DNA of 64,000 nucleotides from Chitinophagales bacterium (GCA_020635975.1 JACJYT010000008.1:45070-109069), one strand, 5' to 3'. Shown: positions 7,398 through 17,334, numbered from the stretch's first letter. Numbers and translations: made by a program. The notes: generated from the sequence alone by a model not told the origin.

Positions 7398-10300
7398 ATG
7401 AAAAAATTTCTAATCCTTCCTTTACTCTTCAGTGCATTTTTTTCAAAAGCACAATATTCTTATATAGAGAATCCCGTTTTGTTTCAAGAAAATAAGTGCG
7501 ATGCCCATGCTTTTTTCCTCTTTGATACCCAAAGTGAGCTAAGAGAGTTTACCAAAAATCCAAACTATCTTTTATTAAATGGGGTATGGAAATTTCATCA
7601 TGCGAATACACCAGAGGAACGCCCACGAGACTTTTATTTGCCAGCTTATGACGTAAGTGCCTGGGAAGACCTTCCTGTGCCGGGAAATTGGCAATTGTTT
7701 GGCTATGATTATCCCATTTACACGAATTGGAAATATCCATTTAAGCCAGATAAGCCTAAGGTGCCTCGCGATTTTAATCCTGTAGGTTCTTACAAGTATA
7801 GCTTCACCTTATACGACGATTTTAATCCACAAGAAAATAACTTACGCTTGCATTTAGGGGGAGTAAATTCTTGTTTTTTTCTTTGGTTGAATGGCTCTTA
7901 TGTTGGCTATAGCGAAGACAGTAAATTACCTTCTGAATTTGATGTTGCACAGTACCTGCAAATGGGGAAGAATGACCTTGCCATAGAGGTATACCGCTAT
8001 TGCGATGGCAGCTATTTAGAAGATCAAGACATGTGGCGCTTAAGCGGCATTGAACGAGATGTTTTTTTGTATAAAGTACCGCAAGTAGAAATCTATGATT
8101 ATACACTTAGTGCAAGTCTAGACAGTAGTTATAGAAATGGAATTTTGAACCTAGAAGTAGAATTGCATTCTGAATCTAGTCGCAAGTCTAAAGTAAATGT
8201 AAGGCTTCGTATTTTAGACGAAGATAGCTTGTTATTAACTCGCTTTGCCACCTGTGTTTTAGATGAAGGACTAGGTGCCATAACAGATGAGTTTCGAACC
8301 TTGAAAGAGAAGCTAAACTTTGAAGCGGTACTAGAGAATATTAGCCCTTGGTCGGCCGAAAATCCGAGTTTGTACACCCTTAAAATTGACTTGTTGAATG
8401 AAGAGAATGAGCTGATACAAACCATAGATCAAAAGTTTGGATTTAAGAAATTGGAAATAAAGAACGGTATCTTCCTTATCAACGGAGATACAGCCCTAAT
8501 TAAGGGCTTAAATCGGCATGAACATGATGCGAAATGGGGACATGCCACAGGCTATGCTCCCTATGCTTTTAATCTAGAAGATATGCGTCAAGATTTAGAG
8601 TTAATTAAATCTTTAAATTTCAATGCTATTCGCACTTCGCATTATCCAAATCACCCTGCCTTTTACGACTTGTGTGATGAGCTTGGAATCTATGTTTGCG
8701 ATGAAGCGAATGTGGAAGGCCATTACTATATGATGTTTAAGCCTTTTAACAATTTGGCAAAGGATGCAGATTTTAAAGAAGCTATCTTAAGTCGCATAAA
8801 GAACATGTATGAAAGAGATAAAAATCATACCAGTATTATTATGTGGAGTGTTGGTAATGAAACAGGAACTGGACCTACTATGGTAGAGGCTTATGCTATG
8901 CTGAAGAGTTTAGATCCAGAGCGACCTGTATTTAATGAGCGTCATTTTTTCTTGAATTGGATAAAGACTAAGCACTCCGATTTTAACGGAAATATGTATG
9001 CTCCAATCAAAAAAGTAAAGAAGATTATTGCCAAAGATAAGGAGCGACCTTTTATATGGATTGAATATGCCCATGCTATGGGGAATAGTTCTGGTAACCT
9101 AAAAGAACTTTGGGATTTTATTCGAGAAGAAAAACAAGTTCAAGGAGGATTTGTATGGGATTGGCGAGATCAGGGCTTGTGGAAGAAGGATGAAAATGGA
9201 CGAGCCTTTTTAGCTTATGGCGGTCATTTTGAAGCAAAAGGGGTAGCAAATGATCAAAATTTTTGTGCTAATGGACTCTTAAGTTCAGATGGAAAATTAC
9301 ACCCTGGAGCAAGTGCTTTTAAAAACATTCAAAGTGCTATTCAGTTAGAACAAATTAACGATACTACTTATCGTTTACTTAACGAGCATAGTAGTGAAGA
9401 TTTGGAGAATATTGAGCTCTGGGCAAATTGGCGACAGCTTAATGGTTTCGGACATTTTGAAAGTATTAAGGGCTTGCATTGCGCTGCATTAAGCGATACG
9501 GTATTTGTATTTAAGACACATGAAGAAGCGAGTTACATTAACTTTTTTGTGCACCACAAGGGCGAAGTATATTCCCAAACTTTTGAGCTTAATAAAATGC
9601 AAATTCCAGCATTGGAGAGGGATAGTCTTGAAGCAAATTTTGCAGTGGAACATTGCAATAAAAGACTCTGCATCTCGAACGAAAAGTTGCGTTTAGAATT
9701 AGATAGTCAGGGTTATTTGCACAATTTTAGTTTTGAAGATAAAGTGGTATTTATAGAGGGACCTAGAGCAAGTTTTTGGAGAGCTTCTACAGATAATGAT
9801 TATGGTAATGGTGCTCCAAAACGCCTTGCTTATTGGCGAGATGCCGCCGATAAAAGCAACTTGAGTAGATTGCGTTTAGGCGAAAGTAAAACGCATTATT
9901 TTATTGTGGCTACTTATAAACTTCCAAAAGGAAAGGGCAAAATAATCTATAACTATAAGATTTACCCCGACGGAGAATTAGAAGTACAAATAGATTTTGA
10001 GCTAAAGAAAGGCAAGGAAATTCCTAAGATAGGAAGTTACTTAAAGTTGCCCAAAGACTATGATTTTGTGGAATATTTGGGTTATGGTCCGGATGAAAAT
10101 TATTCAGATCGAAAACTCGGACAATGGTTTGGTGAACATTATATCAACATGAGGTCTAAACCACAATATAATATAGCTCCACAAGAGTTTCCTTATATTC
10201 GTCCGCAAGAATATGGTAACAGAACCGAGGTTTACTATATGAATTTATTAGCGCCTAAGGATACTATTGCTTTGCTCGGACAAAGCTTCAATTTCAGTAC

Positions 10301-10508
10301 TTGGAACCATAGTTTAGAAGATTTGGATGAGGGCAAAGAAAAGCTAGGTAAAACGAGCATCGAAATTCCAGATAGAAACTATTTATGGCTGAATATCGAC
10401 TATGCTCAAGCTGGTGTAGGGGGCGATAATTCTTGGGGTCGAAAAGCCTATCCCCAATACTTGCTCAAGGCTGGTAAATATTCTTTGAAATACTATATTC
10501 GGCCTTAG
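7398..10508 (+). CDS. GH2 beta-galactosidase, exported
   Basis: A 1036-aa glycoside hydrolase family 2 enzyme of the LacZ type. It has a signal peptide (SAFFSKA-QYSY), a jelly-roll sugar-binding domain, an immunoglobulin-like domain, a TIM barrel with acid/base Glu488 in WSVGNETGTG and nucleophile Glu556 in WIEYAHAMGNS, a second Ig-like domain, and a C-terminal beta-sandwich with WRASTDNDYGNG and YGPDENYSDR. It should release terminal beta-galactose in the periplasm. No SusC/SusD pair, lactose permease or regulator is adjacent, so this is not a classic polysaccharide-utilisation locus. Its stop overlaps by 4 nt the end of the convergent sulfatase-fold gene. Confidence 0.93.
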   Translation: MKKFLILPLLFSAFFSKAQYSYIENPVLFQENKCDAHAFFLFDTQSELREFTKNPNYLLLNGVWKFHHANTPEERPRDFYLPAYDVSAWEDLPVPGNWQLFGYDYPIYTNWKYPFKPDKPKVPRDFNPVGSYKYSFTLYDDFNPQENNLRLHLGGVNSCFFLWLNGSYVGYSEDSKLPSEFDVAQYLQMGKNDLAIEVYRYCDGSYLEDQDMWRLSGIERDVFLYKVPQVEIYDYTLSASLDSSYRNGILNLEVELHSESSRKSKVNVRLRILDEDSLLLTRFATCVLDEGLGAITDEFRTLKEKLNFEAVLENISPWSAENPSLYTLKIDLLNEENELIQTIDQKFGFKKLEIKNGIFLINGDTALIKGLNRHEHDAKWGHATGYAPYAFNLEDMRQDLELIKSLNFNAIRTSHYPNHPAFYDLCDELGIYVCDEANVEGHYYMMFKPFNNLAKDADFKEAILSRIKNMYERDKNHTSIIMWSVGNETGTGPTMVEAYAMLKSLDPERPVFNERHFFLNWIKTKHSDFNGNMYAPIKKVKKIIAKDKERPFIWIEYAHAMGNSSGNLKELWDFIREEKQVQGGFVWDWRDQGLWKKDENGRAFLAYGGHFEAKGVANDQNFCANGLLSSDGKLHPGASAFKNIQSAIQLEQINDTTYRLLNEHSSEDLENIELWANWRQLNGFGHFESIKGLHCAALSDTVFVFKTHEEASYINFFVHHKGEVYSQTFELNKMQIPALERDSLEANFAVEHCNKRLCISNEKLRLELDSQGYLHNFSFEDKVVFIEGPRASFWRASTDNDYGNGAPKRLAYWRDAADKSNLSRLRLGESKTHYFIVATYKLPKGKGKIIYNYKIYPDGELEVQIDFELKKGKEIPKIGSYLKLPKDYDFVEYLGYGPDENYSDRKLGQWFGEHYINMRSKPQYNIAPQEFPYIRPQEYGNRTEVYYMNLLAPKDTIALLGQSFNFSTWNHSLEDLDEGKEKLGKTSIEIPDRNYLWLNIDYAQAGVGGDNSWGRKAYPQYLLKAGKYSLKYYIRP

Positions 10509-12154
10509 TATTCGGCATCATAATCATAGCCATCTTCCAATATCCTCGGCTTGGCTTGGTAAAGACTATCAAAAAGACTTCTCTCCGCTTCATAGAGTTC
10601 ACTCTTAATGCCGCTTAGGCTTTGGATGGAATGAAATAAATCGTCGCTCACATAGGCTACATTAGTGCGAGTTTCGAGCCAAGAGTGGAGCGCCTCATTT
10701 TTGCTCTTAAAGCTAGGGGAGAACCAAAGTATAAATGGAATTTCTACATTGGCTTTAGGTAGCTTGCCACTATAATCATGACCCATATTTTTGCCTTCAT
10801 CGTATACGTTCTCGCCATGATCGCCAAGGTATAAGGCAAAACTAGGATTTTGCTCATTCTTTTCTAGAGAGCGAAGCAAGCTGTCTAACACAAAATCGTT
10901 GTACAAAATCGAGTTGTCGTAATGTGCTATAATCTCCTCTTTTTCTGTTGCAGCATTAAACAAATTAAAAGTAGAGGGATATCTCTTTTTATAACTTACA
11001 TGGTTGCCCATTAAATGAAGGATAATTAATTTCTTATCGTAGTCTGCCTTCAAAGCTTCTTGAAAAGGAAGAAAAAGACGTTCATCGTAAGAGGCGTTAT
11101 TGTTGGCATCGAGAGAATTATTCGTGGTGTTATTTACAAAAATCTTATGGTCGGATTTATTAGCAAACTTAGTTATTATATTGTCCCAAACTCCAATAGG
11201 ACTTTGGTTCGAAATCCAATAAGTTTCATAGCCAGCAGAATGGAAAATATCGATCAAATCAACACTTTCATTTACTGGTATTGGATTTTCGACATTCGAA
11301 TTACTGAGCATTGCGAGAACAGAACTTATGGTATTAGAATAGCCAGATACTACATTGCTAAAACATAGTAAATCCTGTCTTTGCGTAAGCAAGGGGTTAG
11401 TATTTCTATGATAAGCATACAAACTCATGTGGTTTCTATTGCAGGATTCTCCAATAATTAAGACCACAGTTTGCTGGTTTAGGCTAAGATCAAAACTGAT
11501 ATTCACCTTTCTCGCTGCAGTACTTTGCATTGCTTCCTCATAAGTTTTCATTTCCGTAAGAAAAGATGCTAGTGTACTAACTACGGGTGGAATACCTTTT
11601 CTTATCAATCGATTTTTGTACCAATTCTCCCCAATAAAGGCCAAAGAAATTAGGGCTACCATAAGAAGGGCGAGCTTAGAAATATTCTCTTTCTTGGGCG
11701 TTTGAATCTTCCATAAATTATAAACAAAAAGGGCAATAAAGGGGAGGAGTGCTAGCAGTCCATAGGGCTCCTTTACTAAGAGTATTTCTAAACTTTCTGA
11801 ACTTTCTGAAGGATTGGTATTTACCAGAGCTATTAGGCTTAAAACACTTATCGGACCCTTTAACAAACTCCAATGAATAATTTCTAAACTTCCAGTGATA
11901 AAGTAGAAGCATGCGGCTAGCCGATAGATCCATTTTTTTTGAAAAAGTAAATAGGATAAGGTGAAAAATGGTAGCCATACTAATTGGATAAGAATATTTC
12001 TAGAATCTGCTAAATCTGCATTGATTAAATAGCTTAGTAATATGGGAAAGAGCACTAAGCTTACTAGCAAAGGAGGATAAACTTGCTGAAGAAAAATTAA
12101 TATTGCTCTGAATACTCTCAACACTGCCACTAGATTTAAAGTAAAATTAAACAA
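10505..12154 (-). CDS. phosphoethanolamine transferase-like membrane protein (EptA/CptA type)
   Basis: A 549-aa protein with about five N-terminal transmembrane helices (to about residue 175) followed by a periplasmic sulfatase-fold domain. The metal/nucleophile motif is IIGESCNRNHMSLYAYHRNTN, where Ser after GE is in the position of the usual Thr nucleophile. LGDHGENVYDEG and the following GHD supply further metal ligands. Relatives transfer phosphoethanolamine from phosphatidylethanolamine to lipid A or core sugars, often raising polymyxin resistance. The substrate here is unproven. Start is a TTG at 12154; a GTG at 12130 is an alternative. It converges on the beta-galactosidase gene with a 4-nt overlap. 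Confidence 0.82.
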   Translation of the reverse strand: MFNFTLNLVAVLRVFRAILIFLQQVYPPLLVSLVLFPILLSYLINADLADSRNILIQLVWLPFFTLSYLLFQKKWIYRLAACFYFITGSLEIIHWSLLKGPISVLSLIALVNTNPSESSESLEILLVKEPYGLLALLPFIALFVYNLWKIQTPKKENISKLALLMVALISLAFIGENWYKNRLIRKGIPPVVSTLASFLTEMKTYEEAMQSTAARKVNISFDLSLNQQTVVLIIGESCNRNHMSLYAYHRNTNPLLTQRQDLLCFSNVVSGYSNTISSVLAMLSNSNVENPIPVNESVDLIDIFHSAGYETYWISNQSPIGVWDNIITKFANKSDHKIFVNNTTNNSLDANNNASYDERLFLPFQEALKADYDKKLIILHLMGNHVSYKKRYPSTFNLFNAATEKEEIIAHYDNSILYNDFVLDSLLRSLEKNEQNPSFALYLGDHGENVYDEGKNMGHDYSGKLPKANVEIPFILWFSPSFKSKNEALHSWLETRTNVAYVSDDLFHSIQSLSGIKSELYEAERSLFDSLYQAKPRILEDGYDYDAEY

Positions 12155-12265
12155 TTTTTATTGTCTCTATTCTAAACTTATTTCAGACTTGAAAGACCAT
12201 TAGATTAGGCCTATTTCAACTAGCTTAAAGTCCTTATTAAAGACAGTATATTCAGAATTAATCCC

Positions 12266-12273
12266 TATCTTTG
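12266..12273 (+). promoter_or_regulatory. Bacteroidota -7 element before ABC-F gene
   Basis: TATCTTTG fits TAnnTTTG; it gives a leader of about 35 nt before the ATG at 12312. Confidence 0.55.
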
Positions 12274-12311
12274 CCGCTCGAAATTTAAAATCACCTAAAT
12301 CATAATTCATC

Positions 12312-13943
12312 ATGCTTACAGCAAATAATATTTCTTTACAATTTGGAAAACGAGTACTATTCGACGAAGTGAATGTTCAATTCACCAAAGGTAATTGCTA
12401 CGGCATTATAGGGGCGAATGGTGCGGGAAAATCGACTTTCCTAAAAATATTAACTGGTGAGCAAGACCCCACAAGCGGTTCGGTAGAATTGGAAGCTGGA
12501 GCTCGTTTATCGGTACTAAAACAAAATCATTTCGCCTACGACAATTATAGTGCTCTTGAAACAGTGATCATGGGGCACACGGTACTTTATGCCATCATGA
12601 AAGAAAAGGATGCTCTTTATGCTAAGGAGGATTTTACGGAAGAAGATGGTATCAAGGCTGGCGATTTGGAAGCAGAGTTTGCCGATTTAAATGGTTGGAA
12701 TGCAGAAAGTGATGCTTCGGAATTGTTAAGCAATCTTGGAATTTCGAAAGAAAAACAAGAAAAATTAATGTCTGATCTTACTGCTAATGAAAAAATTCGT
12801 GTTCTATTAGCTCAAGCTATTTTTGGTGATCCAGATGTGTTAGTACTAGATGAGCCTACCAATGATTTGGATGTAGAAACTATTTCGTGGTTAGAGAATT
12901 TTTTAGCAGATTATCAAAATACAGTGATTGTAGTTTCGCACGACAGACACTTTTTAGATGCGGTTTGTACGCATGTTGCAGATATTGATTTTGGAAAAAT
13001 CCAGCTATTCACAGGTAATTATAGTTTTTGGTATGAGAGTTCTCAATTGATTCTTTCTCAAAGAGCATCTAAAAACAAGAAGGCTGAAGAAAAAATTAAA
13101 GAGTTAAAAGACTTTATTGCTCGTTTCAGCGCGAATGCTGCAAAGAGTAAGCAAGCGACAAGTAGAAAGAAGGCCTTAGATAAGATTAATGTAGATGAAA
13201 TGAAGGCCTCTAGCAGAAAGTATCCAGCTATTATTTTCATGCAAGAAAGAGAATTGGGAAATCAAATTTTGCAATTATTTGATTTGGGCTATGAGAAGGA
13301 TGGCGAGGTATTATTTTCTGGACTTAACTTAAATTTGACGAAAGGAGACAAAGTGGGTGTTATATCTAGAGATAGTCGCGCTGTAGATGCTTTTTATAAA
13401 ATTTTAAGCGGAGAATTAAAGCCTACATCGGGAAGATTTGAGTGGGGAGTTACTGTTAAACACGCCTACCTGCCAAACGAAAATTCCGAATTTTTTGAAG
13501 GCAATGATGCCAACCTTATTGATTGGTTGCGTCAATATAGTACAAACAAAGAAGAAGCTTTTGTAAGAGGCTTCTTAGGTAAGATGTTGTTTACGGGTGA
13601 AGAAAGTTTCAAAAGCGTTAAGGTACTTTCGGGAGGGGAGAAAGTTCGTTGTATGGTTTCTAGAATCATGTTGCAACAAGCTAATGTTATCCTTTTAAAC
13701 GAGCCTACTTCGCATCTAGATTTAGAGTCTATTACGGCCTTCAATAATGGTGTGAAAGATTTTCAAGGAGTAGCCTTACTTACCACCCAAGATCACCATT
13801 TTATGCAAACCTCTACCAATAGAATATTTGAATTTGGTCCGAATGGCTGCATCGATAAACAGTTTACCACTTTCGACGATTATATAAGTGATGATGCCAA
13901 TAAAGCAAGAAGAGAAGCCTTATACCAAGGCGTAAAAATATAG
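12312..13943 (+). CDS. ABC-F family ribosome-associated ATPase
   Basis: A 543-aa soluble protein with two ABC domains joined by a charged linker (about residues 240-315), the layout of translation-factor-type ABC-F proteins (YbiT/Uup/EttA group); no membrane segment. The first domain has a perfect Walker A (GANGAGKST, 34-42) and Walker B (VLVLDEPTNDLD) but its signature is LTANE (156-160) instead of LSGGE. The second has LSGGE (439-443) but no Walker A: SRDSRAV stands at about 352-358, and Walker B reads LLNEPTSHLD (Asn463, Glu464). In a head-to-tail sandwich this leaves one complete ATP site and one degenerate site. It is followed after 2 nt by a small membrane-anchored protein gene. Confidence 0.9.
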   Translation: MLTANNISLQFGKRVLFDEVNVQFTKGNCYGIIGANGAGKSTFLKILTGEQDPTSGSVELEAGARLSVLKQNHFAYDNYSALETVIMGHTVLYAIMKEKDALYAKEDFTEEDGIKAGDLEAEFADLNGWNAESDASELLSNLGISKEKQEKLMSDLTANEKIRVLLAQAIFGDPDVLVLDEPTNDLDVETISWLENFLADYQNTVIVVSHDRHFLDAVCTHVADIDFGKIQLFTGNYSFWYESSQLILSQRASKNKKAEEKIKELKDFIARFSANAAKSKQATSRKKALDKINVDEMKASSRKYPAIIFMQERELGNQILQLFDLGYEKDGEVLFSGLNLNLTKGDKVGVISRDSRAVDAFYKILSGELKPTSGRFEWGVTVKHAYLPNENSEFFEGNDANLIDWLRQYSTNKEEAFVRGFLGKMLFTGEESFKSVKVLSGGEKVRCMVSRIMLQQANVILLNEPTSHLDLESITAFNNGVKDFQGVALLTTQDHHFMQTSTNRIFEFGPNGCIDKQFTTFDDYISDDANKARREALYQGVKI

Positions 13944-13945
13944 TT

Positions 13946-14572
13946 ATGAGCGAGTCTTTGCTAGTTACCGTTTTACCCTTTGTTTTGATGCCCTTGCTTA
14001 CAGTAGTAATTGTTTATTTTGCTATTAAGATGGAGCGTAAGCAAATGAATAAAGTGATCAACTTTTATAAGTTGTATGCAGATAAATTCGGCTTAGCTTA
14101 TTTTCCCGAATCTAAAGGTATCTTGTGGAATTACACCTATCCCTATGTTTATGGGAAATTAGATAATTTTGAAATCAAGCTATATTCCTACAAAACAGGA
14201 GGTAAAAACAAAACAACCTATACTGACCTGAGTATTTATTATCAAGGCAATTTAGAGGAATTTAAAATTGCTAGAAATAAACTATTTCAGAAGATAGGTA
14301 AGGCCTTTGGAGCACAAGATATTGTTATAGGAAATCCAGAGTTGGACGAGCTCTATGTATTTAAATCTAAGGATGAAGCTTTTTTACAGGGGCTAATCGA
14401 TAGGGATGTTCAAGAGTTATTGATTCACCTTAAGTCCTTTATTGTTTTTCCTTTAGAAGCTAAGAAAGGTCGTTTTAATCATAGTCTTATAGGGCATATG
14501 GATACGGAACAAAAGCTAGAAAATTTTGAAAAATTGACTGTACTTATGTTGAAGATTTTGAAAAAAATCTAA
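13946..14572 (+). CDS. membrane-anchored hypothetical protein
   Basis: A 208-aa protein not recognised. Residues 6-27 form one hydrophobic helix (VTVLPFVLMPLLTVVIVYFA), followed by a basic stretch (KMERKQMNK), which predicts the remainder in the cytoplasm. The soluble part has alternating beta strands (YTYPYVYGKLDNFEIKLYSY) and ends with a helical segment. No catalytic motif is seen. It starts 2 nt after the ABC-F stop and is probably translated from the same mRNA. It converges on the FAD oxidoreductase gene with a 5-nt gap. Confidence 0.6.
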   Translation: MSESLLVTVLPFVLMPLLTVVIVYFAIKMERKQMNKVINFYKLYADKFGLAYFPESKGILWNYTYPYVYGKLDNFEIKLYSYKTGGKNKTTYTDLSIYYQGNLEEFKIARNKLFQKIGKAFGAQDIVIGNPELDELYVFKSKDEAFLQGLIDRDVQELLIHLKSFIVFPLEAKKGRFNHSLIGHMDTEQKLENFEKLTVLMLKILKKI

Positions 14573-14577
14573 GCAAG

Positions 14578-15705
14578 TCAATTACCTTCTTCCAAAAGCT
14601 TAGAACTTAATATTTCTCCGAGTTTACTACCTATGGCAACGCCCATGCCGCCTAAACGAACGCCTGCCCAAAGGCCTTGACTAAGACGTTCAACAAAGGG
14701 TAGTTTGTTTCTTCCAAAAGCCATAATGCCTGTCCAACGCATGGCAATTTTTACTTCATGCTTCGGACAAATAAGCGTCTTTAATTTTGTTTCTAAGTCC
14801 TGCTGGATTTTAGAATTCAGTGCAAAGTCATTGGTTTTTTCGGCTTCAAAATCCATGTTCCTTCCACCACCAAATAACACCCTTCCTTCTATTTCCCTGA
14901 AATAATAATAACCGCTATCAAAATGAAAGATACCTTTTAGTTTTAAGTTTGGAATCTTCTCCGTTACGAGTACTTGTCCACGTCCAGGCTCCAAATCTAA
15001 GTCTGGCAAAAAAGTTTTTGTAAAAGCATTGGTGCAAAGCACCACATTGTCTGCTGTTAAACTAAACTCTTGCCCTTCAATAAAAACATGAACGCTAGAA
15101 CTATCCTCTTCTATTCGATTTACCTTAGCTAGAGTTTTGTATTCAACTCCCAAACTTTGTGCTTTTAGAATTAAGTTCTTCATCATTTTTCCGGTATGTA
15201 TGGAACCTTCTACTTGATTAAACACGAGGGCTTTTACATCGGAACTAAAACCAAAATTTGCTTCTTTTAGAGATTTTTCGCTAAAGGTATTCTCTCCAAA
15301 ATTAGGTGCTAAAATTTGATTGAGTTTTGGGATTTGATCTAGTAAAGGAAGCTCGTGCTCAAAAAGTAACTCGTGACTGCCACTAGCTTGATAATCCATG
15401 TTTTTATCGCCTAAGTTCTTTCTTAGCAAATTTAGGCCTTCCCTTCGTAACTTACTCAAGGCGATAAGCTCTTCTTCACTATGATTTTCTAAATCTGCGA
15501 GCATCTCGCTTAAACTTCCCACACAAGCAAAACCGGCATTTTTAGTGCTCGCTCCGGTAGGCAAAAGACCAGCCTCTACTACAAGTACACTTGCTTTAGG
15601 ATTTTTTTTCTTTAATTCTATAGCGGTAGAAAAACCCACTATACCACCACCAACAATAAGGTAATTATAGTGAAGGAAGCTTGATTTTTCCCAAAAAGAA
15701 AGCAT
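14578..15705 (-). CDS. FAD-dependent oxidoreductase, DAO family
   Basis: A 375-aa flavoprotein of the D-amino-acid-oxidase/glycine-oxidase family. The N-terminal dinucleotide motif is YLIVGGGIVGFSTAIELKKK, followed by Glu46 in VVEAG, the ribose-binding acidic residue. GASTKNAGFACVGS resembles the flavin-loop of this family, and the C-terminal WAGVRLGGMGVAIGSKLGE closes the FAD site. The likely reaction is oxidation of an amine or amino acid. The ATG shares one base with the stop of the upstream papain-like gene (TAATG), suggesting translational coupling. Whether the two act together is unknown. Confidence 0.85.
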   Translation of the reverse strand: MLSFWEKSSFLHYNYLIVGGGIVGFSTAIELKKKNPKASVLVVEAGLLPTGASTKNAGFACVGSLSEMLADLENHSEEELIALSKLRREGLNLLRKNLGDKNMDYQASGSHELLFEHELPLLDQIPKLNQILAPNFGENTFSEKSLKEANFGFSSDVKALVFNQVEGSIHTGKMMKNLILKAQSLGVEYKTLAKVNRIEEDSSSVHVFIEGQEFSLTADNVVLCTNAFTKTFLPDLDLEPGRGQVLVTEKIPNLKLKGIFHFDSGYYYFREIEGRVLFGGGRNMDFEAEKTNDFALNSKIQQDLETKLKTLICPKHEVKIAMRWTGIMAFGRNKLPFVERLSQGLWAGVRLGGMGVAIGSKLGEILSSKLLEEGN

Positions 15706-17237
15706 TAGTTCTTGTCAATTTGCATTACCACGGCTGCTACGGTATTTGGACTCAAATTGCCTGCAAAGCTAATGGTGTTTCCTGGTTTGAAGCTTAGGCC
15801 ACTCATCATTTTATTGGCAAGTGCTGAATTCAATTTTTCTTGGTAAGTTGAACCAGGAGCTTTGTTGATAGCGCTATTCAAGGCATTGTAATCGAGCGGC
15901 GAAGATGAAATTACTACCGCCATAAAATCTTGAGAACCAATATTATCTGCTTCCATAGAATAGTCGCTAGGAAAAAGTCGGGTTCCCGTTATACCACAAT
16001 AAGGCGAGTGTTTGGCGGTATAAGGAAACAAAACATAAGAGCTTTTATCGCTTTCCATTCCGAAAATATAGGTATAGCATTCGGCATTATTGCGCACTTC
16101 TATTTTGAACTGATCTCCAATTTTAATTGGCTTGCTCGTTCTAAACAAATTGCCATTTACTTGTTCAAATGCTATGTTTTTTTCATCGGTATTTTTCACT
16201 AAACCAAAGTCAACCTCTAACTGACTTACCTTTGCTTCTTTTGCATTTCCCATAGGGTAGAGGCCGTATGCCTCTTTCGTAAAGTGGTAGAAGTCTTGAT
16301 AAGAAATAAAGAAAACTCCTTTGTTTCCCCATTCTTCGCCCCAAGAGTTCATAATTTCAAAAGAGCCTCCATTTTTATCGTCGTCATAGCCAATTACGCA
16401 AAGAGCATGACCACCAAAACCATTCATATAATAGTCAGTCTGACTTGGCTTCCATGTGCTTTTGCCCATCATGTCCGACATAAAACTTCCCCCAACCATC
16501 ATTCCTACTACCACCGGTGCGCCTTGGGCTAAATTTTGTTTTATGGCAAGCATATCCACTTTGTAATCGTTGCCACTTTTTGTTAAGCGATTAAAACCTT
16601 TAGTTTTATAGGCAGACATTTGGTTATAATCTTGATTATCGGGCATTATGCTACAAGTAGTTTCATCGTAGGGGAACTCATTAAAGGGAAGAACACCTTT
16701 GTTTTTCATGGTTTCCATAGCATTTTGAATGTAAGCACCCTGACAGCCAGGTAATTTAATTTGATTATAGAGAGAAGACGGGCTAAAAGCCACTGAGTTT
16801 GGCGATTTTCCTGTTTGTCTTGCATAAAGTATGGTTCGAGCAGCATACGAACTAGACCAACCTACACAAGATCCTTGCTGCCCTTGATTAAGTCGCTTCG
16901 GACAAAATTCTAACAAGCTAACTTGAGCAGGAAGAGGATTTTTTACATTATCTGCAAGAGCTTCAAATACCTCCGCTTGATCATAAACAGCTTCATCAAA
17001 CTTTCCTCCAGTCTGAAATACGGCGCTTGTGGTTTCTGCAAATTGTTGAGGTCCAGCTATAAAATAATAGGCTGCTCCAAGAACAAGTACCAGTAGAAGC
17101 AACTTAGGATTTTTTAATAAAAGTGGTAGGAGAGCAGTGAGGCAACCACTTCCAGGATTTCCACCTCCACCACCAATATTAGGGATCTTATTACCGCCGG
17201 TATTAGCGCTTTTATCTTTTACCATTCTTATGGGCAT
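15705..17237 (-). CDS. membrane-anchored papain-like (C1) cysteine protease with C-terminal DUF4384-like domain
   Basis: A 510-aa protein. After a glycine-rich N-terminus (GGGGGNPGSG) there is one membrane helix at about residues 45-61 (KLLLLVLVLGAAYYFI), then a C1A peptidase domain with oxyanion Gln118, catalytic Cys124 (QGSCVGWSSSYAA), His277 (GGHALCVIGYDDD) and Asn297 (NSWGEEWG). The C-terminal third (IKIGDQFKIEVRNNAECYTYIF onward) resembles DUF4384, a domain of surface or effector proteins. No long pro-peptide is evident. Start chosen at ATG 17237; an in-frame ATG four codons later is possible. A -7 element on the minus strand lies 26 nt upstream. The next gene overlaps it by one base. 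Confidence 0.87.
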   Translation of the reverse strand: MPIRMVKDKSANTGGNKIPNIGGGGGNPGSGCLTALLPLLLKNPKLLLLVLVLGAAYYFIAGPQQFAETTSAVFQTGGKFDEAVYDQAEVFEALADNVKNPLPAQVSLLEFCPKRLNQGQQGSCVGWSSSYAARTILYARQTGKSPNSVAFSPSSLYNQIKLPGCQGAYIQNAMETMKNKGVLPFNEFPYDETTCSIMPDNQDYNQMSAYKTKGFNRLTKSGNDYKVDMLAIKQNLAQGAPVVVGMMVGGSFMSDMMGKSTWKPSQTDYYMNGFGGHALCVIGYDDDKNGGSFEIMNSWGEEWGNKGVFFISYQDFYHFTKEAYGLYPMGNAKEAKVSQLEVDFGLVKNTDEKNIAFEQVNGNLFRTSKPIKIGDQFKIEVRNNAECYTYIFGMESDKSSYVLFPYTAKHSPYCGITGTRLFPSDYSMEADNIGSQDFMAVVISSSPLDYNALNSAINKAPGSTYQEKLNSALANKMMSGLSFKPGNTISFAGNLSPNTVAAVVMQIDKN

Positions 17238-17263
17238 AATCGTTCATTTAGGGTGTAAAAAAA

Positions 17264-17271
17264 CAAAGTTA
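17264..17271 (-). promoter_or_regulatory. -7 element for the papain-like protease operon
   Basis: CAAAGTTA on the plus strand reads TAACTTTG on the minus strand and lies 26 nt before the ATG at 17237, directing the protease-oxidoreductase pair. Confidence 0.55.
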
Positions 17272-17334
17272 CATTTTTTAGCTAAAGCCATTAATAGCGG
17301 ATGCACATTAACAAAACAATTTGGACATAATTAT

